Below are positions 7,683 to 11,532 of a stretch of DNA of 11,532 nucleotides, piece by piece. Within the stretch, counting starts at the first letter, position 1, and every line of letters starts with the position of its first letter. The position numbers and the translations under genes were made by a program. The notes below the pieces were generated by a model. It was not told where the DNA came from. It searched no databases and saw only the letters and a program-made list of their open reading frames with translations. The stretch is from contig CAKVCG010000050.1 of the NCBI GenBank assembly GCA_934725525.1, forward strand, positions 1 through 11,532, given 5' to 3'. The DNA comes from an uncultured Brachyspira sp. Its GTDB lineage: Bacteria; Spirochaetota; Brachyspiria; Brachyspirales; Brachyspiraceae.

Positions 7683-8549
7683 TTAAATTTTTTCCATAAC
7701 TATGGCGACTAAAAAACCAAGACACATAGACAAAACGGTCGACGCCAACATCGGAATGCTTAAAGAAGTTATATTTGGCCATAAACTTAAAAACGATACA
7801 ATCAAAATACCCAATACGAAACCAAATAGCATAGACCTATATTTTTGAATCAGAATAGTTATTAATTTAGATATTAAGAATATTCCTATAAGGATTCCTA
7901 TTCCTAAAAATATCAGAGGATAAATATTATTTAAATTAGAAGTCATATTCGATACGAAATAAGATATATTCTCATATTCTCCCAATACCAATAAAAGAAG
8001 AGAGCCAGATATTCCGGGAATTACCATAGCTATTGCCGCGGCTATTCCGCAGAAAAATAATTTTATTCCGTAAACAAATGAAAAGTTGGAAGAAGACACG
8101 GTTTCGCCGACAACTTCGTTAATTTCGGGTTCGTTAATATCGAAATAAACGAATATCGCCATTATAAAAGCGCCTAAAAAGAAAGCCAAAAATACTTTGA
8201 AATTATATTTTTCAACGGTTTTCGTTACGAACGGAAAAGAGCCCAATACAAGTCCGACAAAAAATATTTTAGTCGGAACGGGATAATTTGAAAATAAATA
8301 ATTAATGATATTTAAAAATAAAAATATCGAAACGGCTGCTCCAAAAAAAGTAGGAATTAATATTTTTAAACTTTCAATTATATCTTTCCATTTTAATTTA
8401 ATTAACGCAGTCGGCAAAATCGATATTGAATAAGTTAATTTTTCGTAGATTCCAAGAACAAAAGCTATAGTTCCTCCCGATACTCCTGGTATCGCGTTAG
8501 CTATTCCTATTGCCATTCCTTTTATAAAATAGGATAAATAAACTCTCAT
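7683..8549 (-). CDS. DUF368 family polyprenyl-phosphate (undecaprenyl-phosphate) translocase, PopT type
   Basis: DUF368 proteins are multi-pass inner-membrane proteins shown in other bacteria to help return undecaprenyl phosphate to the cytoplasmic face, recycling the carrier for peptidoglycan and surface polysaccharide synthesis. With the chosen start the protein has 288 residues. The family signature AIPGVSGGTIAFVLGIYEKL is at 19-38. A second related copy, VIPGISGSLLLLVLGEYENI, is at 176-195, as expected for a fold made of two inverted repeats with re-entrant hairpins. About eight hydrophobic segments are visible. The open frame extends to an ATG at 8591, but that ATG lies inside the ridA terminator hairpin. 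The ATG at 8547-8549 has AGAGAGA just upstream and gives the usual N-terminus (YLSYFIKGMAIGIANAIPG). The role is inferred from the family. Confidence 0.85.
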   Translation of the reverse strand: MRVYLSYFIKGMAIGIANAIPGVSGGTIAFVLGIYEKLTYSISILPTALIKLKWKDIIESLKILIPTFFGAAVSIFLFLNIINYLFSNYPVPTKIFFVGLVLGSFPFVTKTVEKYNFKVFLAFFLGAFIMAIFVYFDINEPEINEVVGETVSSSNFSFVYGIKLFFCGIAAAIAMVIPGISGSLLLLVLGEYENISYFVSNMTSNLNNIYPLIFLGIGILIGIFLISKLITILIQKYRSMLFGFVLGILIVSFLSLWPNITSLSIPMLASTVLSMCLGFLVAIVMEKI

Positions 8550-8553
8550 ATTA

Positions 8554-8560
8554 TCTCTCT
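8554..8560 (-). promoter_or_regulatory. Ribosome binding site deciding the DUF368 start
   Basis: On the minus strand this is AGAGAGA, ending 4 bases before the ATG at 8549. It is purine-rich and lies downstream of the ridA terminator, whereas the upstream ATG at 8591 lies within that hairpin. Confidence 0.6.
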
Positions 8561-8582
8561 TTAATTTTAATTTTAATAAAAT

Positions 8583-8613
8583 AAAAACCATGAATAATTT
8601 TCATTATGCATGG
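8583..8613 (-). terminator. Rho-independent terminator after ridA
   Basis: Read on the minus strand, CCATGCATAA, a 6-nt TGAAAA loop and TTATTCATGG form a 10-bp stem with one mismatch, followed directly by TTTTT-A-TTTT. It begins 15 bases after the ridA stop. It sits about 40 bp before the DUF368 ATG, so the DUF368 gene either depends on readthrough or has a promoter within or just after the hairpin. Confidence 0.75.
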
Positions 8614-8627
8614 CTTATATAATTTTT

Positions 8628-9011
8628 TTAACCTATTACCGCCGTTATTTCAACTTCGACTAAAGCGTCTTTCGGCAGAGACTTTACCGCTACCGTGCTT
8701 CTTGCCGGAGGATTGTCCGTAAAATAAGAGGCATAAACTTCATTGAATGAAGCAAAATTAGACATATCGCTTAAATAACATGTCGTTTTAATTATGTTTG
8801 CCATAGTAAGATTTTCCGATTCCAAAAGCCCTTTAATATTTTCCATAACTCTTTCCGTTTGTTTTTTAATATCATTTTCAGCCATATTACCGCTTACGGG
8901 GTCTAAAGGTATTTGTCCTGAAGCAAAAATAAAACTACCGCTTTTAACGGCTTGAGAATAAGGACCTATAGCTTGCGGAGCTTTGTGAGTTTTAATAATC
9001 TTCTTATCCAT
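8628..9011 (-). CDS. ridA: RidA family reactive enamine/imine deaminase
   Basis: RidA (YjgF/YER057c/UK114) is a small cytoplasmic trimer that hydrolyses reactive enamines and imines such as 2-aminoacrylate, formed by PLP enzymes like threonine/serine dehydratase, before they damage other PLP enzymes. The length of 127 residues is standard. Conserved parts are GPYSQAV (16-22), FASGQIPLDP (29-38), and PPARSTVAV (101-109), whose Arg104 matches the active-site arginine (Arg105 in E. coli numbering). The C-terminal strand is VEVEITAVIG, with Glu121 matching the conserved Glu. The presence of Arg104 and the GPYSQ motif puts it in the active RidA subgroup, not one of the Rid1-7 groups lacking the Arg. 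AGAGGA lies 8 bases before the ATG. It is monocistronic by the look of its terminator. Confidence 0.93.
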   Translation of the reverse strand: MDKKIIKTHKAPQAIGPYSQAVKSGSFIFASGQIPLDPVSGNMAENDIKKQTERVMENIKGLLESENLTMANIIKTTCYLSDMSNFASFNEVYASYFTDNPPARSTVAVKSLPKDALVEVEITAVIG

Positions 9012-9065
9012 TTTCTTTTCCTCTTTATTTAATGTTATTTTTTTGTTATCTTTTAATTTTTATAA

Positions 9066-9093
9066 ATTATAATGATTTTTAAATAAAAATCAA
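9066..9093 (-). promoter_or_regulatory. ridA promoter (TTGATT-16-TATAAT)
   Basis: On the minus strand TTGATT (9088-9093) and TATAAT (9066-9071) are separated by 16 bp, a good sigma70-type promoter. It gives a leader of roughly 50 nt before the ridA ATG at 9011. Confidence 0.6.
9073..9092. promoter_or_regulatory. Palindrome (possible operator) overlapping the ridA promoter
   Basis: Arms 9073-9081 (TGATTTTTA) and 9084-9092 (TAAAAATCA) are a perfect 9-bp inverted repeat with a 2-nt centre. It covers most of the -35 box and spacer of the ridA promoter and ends 16 bp upstream of the -35 box of the divergent gene. A dimeric repressor bound here would block ridA. The low-complexity arms mean chance is possible. 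Confidence 0.35.
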
Positions 9094-9108
9094 GTATTTA
9101 TATTAATA

Positions 9109-9136
9109 TTAACATATTTCGTTTATATGATATAAT
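9109..9136 (+). promoter_or_regulatory. Promoter of the PorV/UPF0164-like gene (TTAACA-16-TGA-TATAAT)
   Basis: TTAACA at 9109-9114 and TATAAT at 9131-9136 are 16 bp apart. TG at 9128-9129 makes this an extended -10. Transcription would begin near 9143, leaving a leader of about 20 nt before the ATG at 9163. Confidence 0.65.
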
Positions 9137-9162
9137 TAAAATAGTATTTATCAGAGTATTTT

Positions 9163-10176
9163 ATGATTTTAAAAAAAATTAAAAGTTTAAGAAAATTTTT
9201 TATTTTAATTGTTTCGATTATTTTATTTTCGCCCGTTTTGTTTTCGGCTAATATTTCCTCAAAACATTCTCTATCAATTTTGAATTCTAGCGGAACAAGA
9301 GACAGAGGACTTATGAATTCCGCTTTTTTAATTCCAAAAGATTCTTCGGCGGTATTTATTAATTCTTCTTCTTTAACGACTTTAATTAGAGATTCGATTA
9401 ATTTAAATTATACTTTAACTCCAAATTTCAAAGAAGAATATTTATTTAACGCTTCATATTCCCACACGGATAATGTTTACGCTATAGGAATCGGTTTTGC
9501 TTCAGAATTAAGTAAAATAAAAACTTATAATATTTCGGGGCAAAAAGAAAACGATATATTAAGCGGAAATTATTTAATAAATTTAGGAGCGGCTTATATG
9601 ATAAACGAAACTTCTTATATTGGAGGAAATATTAAAGCCGTTATAAATAATTTTGACAATCATAATATATTCGGCGGATTTTTAGATTTGTCTTATATGC
9701 AGTCAATATTCAATCCCGCTTTGAAAATAGGAATCGGAATAAAAAATTTCGGTTTCTACGATAAAGTATTTGCGGCGATAGATACGGATATAATAACTTC
9801 GATTGCATACTCGAAAGAAGATTCGAGTTTCGCGGTCGCTTTGGAATACGATATTTCAGTTCCTTCGGTTAGTCATAAAATATCGTTAGGACTTGAAGCT
9901 ATGATAATAGACTTTAATAAATTAGGTTTATTTGATTCAAATATAGATTATGACGATTTACCCGAAAGCGTATTGGACGAACCGAGTCATATGCAAAAAA
10001 GACATTCGACAAAATTGCCAAGCGGAATTTTAGGAAGACTAGGAATAGGAAATAAAGGAGTTTCTTTAGGCTTATCCTTATATGTCGATTTATTCAGATT
10101 TGATTACGCGATAGTTTTCGATAATTTTAATAAAAACAATATTTCGCATGATTTTGGATTAAGTTTTATGTTTTAA
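9163..10176 (+). CDS. PorV/PorQ (UPF0164)-like outer-membrane beta-barrel protein
   Basis: The 337 residues begin with a signal peptide (1-29: KKIKSLRKFF, a hydrophobic core, then FSA before the mature NISS). Next is the motif RDRGLMNSAFLIPKDSSAVFINSSSL (46-71), which corresponds to the AMGGAFxAVADDxSAxYxNPAGL pattern of FadL/PorV-like barrels. Alternating strands run throughout: LGAAYMINETSYIGGNIKAV, LKIGIGIKNFGF, FAVALEYDI, ISLGLEAMI. GRLGIGNKGVSLGLSLYVDLFRFDYAIVFD (291-320) matches the end of PorV/UPF0164 proteins. The last residue is Phe (GLSFMF), the usual BAM signal of outer-membrane barrels. About 25 charged residues at 258-284 interrupt the strands and probably form a large loop. Treponema FadL/UPF0164 homologues are outer-membrane proteins, but substrates are unknown. 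Its Shine-Dalgarno site is weak (AGAG). Divergent from ridA. Confidence 0.72.
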   Translation: MILKKIKSLRKFFILIVSIILFSPVLFSANISSKHSLSILNSSGTRDRGLMNSAFLIPKDSSAVFINSSSLTTLIRDSINLNYTLTPNFKEEYLFNASYSHTDNVYAIGIGFASELSKIKTYNISGQKENDILSGNYLINLGAAYMINETSYIGGNIKAVINNFDNHNIFGGFLDLSYMQSIFNPALKIGIGIKNFGFYDKVFAAIDTDIITSIAYSKEDSSFAVALEYDISVPSVSHKISLGLEAMIIDFNKLGLFDSNIDYDDLPESVLDEPSHMQKRHSTKLPSGILGRLGIGNKGVSLGLSLYVDLFRFDYAIVFDNFNKNNISHDFGLSFMF

Positions 10177-10217
10177 TTATGCCTTTAATTTAAAATAAGT
10201 TAATATATAAAAAATAA

Positions 10218-11288
10218 TTATAAATATTTCATATTATCTTTTAATTCTTCTTTTCCTTTTATATCTTTTAGTATTTCTTTTATTTTTGAATCTTGATTAT
10301 CGGAATATATCAAAAGCGCTCCGTTCGATTTTACTATAGTTAAATTATTTATTCCATCAACGGTTATAAAATCGTTATCATCGTTTATTATTATATTATT
10401 TTTAGATTCTTTAATATATGCGTTTCCTATTACTACATTATTGTCTTTATCTTTTTTATATATTCTTCCAAGCGCGGAAAAAGCTCCCAAATCGTCCCAG
10501 AAAAATTCCGCCTTTATGCATATAATATCTTTTAATTTTTCCATTATTCCCGTGTCAAAAGAGATTTTTTCTATTTTTGAAAATACCGCTTTGGCTCTCT
10601 CAAAATTATTTCTATTATCAAACGATTTTACGACTTTATTATAAGTGTCAGGCATTATTGATTGAACGGCATTCAAAACGCTTTCAATATCCCAAATAAA
10701 CATTCCGCTATTCCATAAATAATTTCCGTCTTCCAAAAACTTTTTAGCGTTTTCTAAATTAGGTTTCTCTACAAATCTTTCAACTTTAAACTCGTTGTCT
10801 TTAATATTATCAGTCAATTTTATATAACCGTATCCCGTTTCCGCTCTGTTTGGTTTAATTCCGACTATAACGGTTTTTTTAGTTTTGAAAGTCGTTTCAA
10901 TAGCTTCTTCTACCGTTTTTGTAAACAAATCTTCTTCTTTTATAATCGGGTCCGCTGGAAGTATTGCTATAATAGAATTTCCAATTTTTTCTTTTATGGC
11001 TAAAGCTCCCAAAGTAATCGCAGCGGTCGTATCCCTTCCCAAAGGTTCGTATATTATATTTTCTTTTCTGAAATCAGGCATATATTGATTAAAAACTTCT
11101 TCATATCTTATACCGGTTATAATAAATATATTTTCTTCGTTAGTTATTTTTAAAGCTCTCGATATAGTTTTTTCTATTAAGGATTTATTATCTCCTATTT
11201 TTAAAAACTGTTTAGGTTTATTTTCTCTACTTAAGGGCCATAATCTTTCGCCTATACCTCCAGCCATTATAAGAACGGATTTCCTCAT
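10218..11288 (-). CDS. manC: Mannose-1-phosphate guanylyltransferase (short ManC type)
   Basis: ManC makes GDP-mannose from GTP and mannose 1-phosphate for surface polysaccharide or lipopolysaccharide sugars, in the cytoplasm. The 356 residues comprise the nucleotidyltransferase domain with a short beta-helix-like tail (about 285-335), and lack the C-terminal phosphomannose isomerase domain of bifunctional forms. Motifs are MAGGIGERLWPLSRENKPKQ at 8-27 (signature GGxGxRLWPLSR), LPADP at 110-114, GYGYI at 152-156, VERFVEKP at 169-176 and WNSGMF at 192-197. Several family blocks are altered: EPLGRDTTAAI (81-91) for EPxxRNTAPAI, SFDTGIMEK (243-251) for SIDYAVMEK, and WDDLGAF (264-270) for WSDVGSW. 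Such differences are seen in divergent members, so the substrate could be a related hexose phosphate. AAGGAG 8 bases before the ATG supports the start. The unidentified gene upstream ends 31 bp away. Confidence 0.85.
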   Translation of the reverse strand: MRKSVLIMAGGIGERLWPLSRENKPKQFLKIGDNKSLIEKTISRALKITNEENIFIITGIRYEEVFNQYMPDFRKENIIYEPLGRDTTAAITLGALAIKEKIGNSIIAILPADPIIKEEDLFTKTVEEAIETTFKTKKTVIVGIKPNRAETGYGYIKLTDNIKDNEFKVERFVEKPNLENAKKFLEDGNYLWNSGMFIWDIESVLNAVQSIMPDTYNKVVKSFDNRNNFERAKAVFSKIEKISFDTGIMEKLKDIICIKAEFFWDDLGAFSALGRIYKKDKDNNVVIGNAYIKESKNNIIINDDNDFITVDGINNLTIVKSNGALLIYSDNQDSKIKEILKDIKGKEELKDNMKYL

Positions 11289-11319
11289 ATCAAACGCTCC
11301 TTAAATACTTTATTAATAA

Positions 11320-11532
11320 CTACTTTTTATTTTCAACCCTTTCAATTTCATCGTTATGATAAACCGTATTTATTCTCTTTATTGATAAAGCTCTCCCCGA
11401 ATCGGTATCCACTTGAACTATAATGCCGTTAATCATAGGGGAAACGGTTTCAACTTCAAATCTATGCGGAATTTTAGAAACGAATCTTGAAACTGCGGCT
11501 TCTTTTTTCATTCCTATAACCGAATCATAGCT
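11320..11532 (-). CDS. C-terminal end of an unrecognised protein (5' end outside the window)
   Basis: The frame is open to the right edge, so only the last 70 residues are visible, ending ERVENKK. An ATG exists at 11511, but it has no properly spaced Shine-Dalgarno site and the frame continues upstream (SYDSVIG), so it is more likely internal. The visible part is rich in beta-forming residues and polar turns (RFEVETVSPMINGIIVQVDTD, ALSIKRINTVYHND). It has no membrane segment and no motif I can name. It ends 31 bp before manC on the same strand with no terminator between, so the two are probably co-transcribed and it may take part in sugar or envelope synthesis; that is inference from position only. 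Confidence 0.6.
   Translation of the reverse strand, partial: SYDSVIGMKKEAAVSRFVSKIPHRFEVETVSPMINGIIVQVDTDSGRALSIKRINTVYHNDEIERVENKK

Noticed and set aside
10177-10217. Terminator between the convergent PorV-like gene and manC
   Set aside because: Only short broken A/T inverted repeats are present, with no stable stem and no T-tract.
1-11532. Mobile elements, CRISPR arrays, tRNA or rRNA genes, frameshifted genes
   Set aside because: No spaced direct repeats, transposase or integrase motifs, or cloverleaf-like segments were seen. All major genes are intact apart from those cut by the window edges.

Overview
The window reads as a chromosomal housekeeping segment of an AT-rich, host-associated-type spirochete, most likely Brachyspira or a close relative. 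This is inferred from strong A/T codon bias (AUA, AGA and UUA frequent), split secD and secF genes, a spirochete-style PorV/UPF0164-like outer-membrane barrel ending in Phe, and Asn/Tyr-rich secreted proteins. No species can be fixed without a database search. There are no transposases, integrases, CRISPR arrays, tRNAs or rRNAs, and coding density is high.

Layout. Positions 1-2011 (+) hold the 3' part of secD and all of secF, the proton-driven accessory subunits of the Sec translocon. Positions 2093-3466 (-) hold mgtE, a CBS-gated Mg2+ channel. It is divergent from pfkA (3607-4587, +), an ATP-type 6-phosphofructokinase. pfkA is followed by a degenerate WecG/TagA/CpsF-family protein (4637-5377, +) whose stop codon lies inside a perfect hairpin terminator.

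From 5443 to 9011 four genes lie on the minus strand. In transcription order they are ridA (enamine/imine deaminase), a DUF368/PopT-type undecaprenyl-phosphate translocase, a secreted fibronectin-III-like/TPR protein with a tandem TNYYxQ repeat, and a membrane-anchored TPR protein. A clear terminator hairpin separates ridA from the DUF368 gene and covers the upstream candidate ATG of the DUF368 ORF, so the downstream ATG is preferred. The last two genes are 18 bp apart and look like one operon.

A divergent promoter region (about 9012-9162) separates ridA from a PorV/UPF0164-like outer-membrane protein (9163-10176, +). It contains good sigma70-like promoters on both strands and a 20-bp palindrome overlapping the ridA -35 box. 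Convergent to that gene is a short ManC-type mannose-1-phosphate guanylyltransferase (10218-11288, -), preceded by the C-terminal end of an unrecognised protein that runs off the right edge.

The theme is envelope biogenesis: Sec export, lipid-carrier recycling, nucleotide-sugar supply, a glycosyltransferase-fold protein, periplasmic TPR proteins and an outer-membrane barrel, with a few metabolic genes. I found no convincing new multi-gene system. The points most worth checking are the WecG-like protein without its catalytic Asp, the TNYYxQ repeat protein and its TPR partner, and the palindrome at the ridA promoter.
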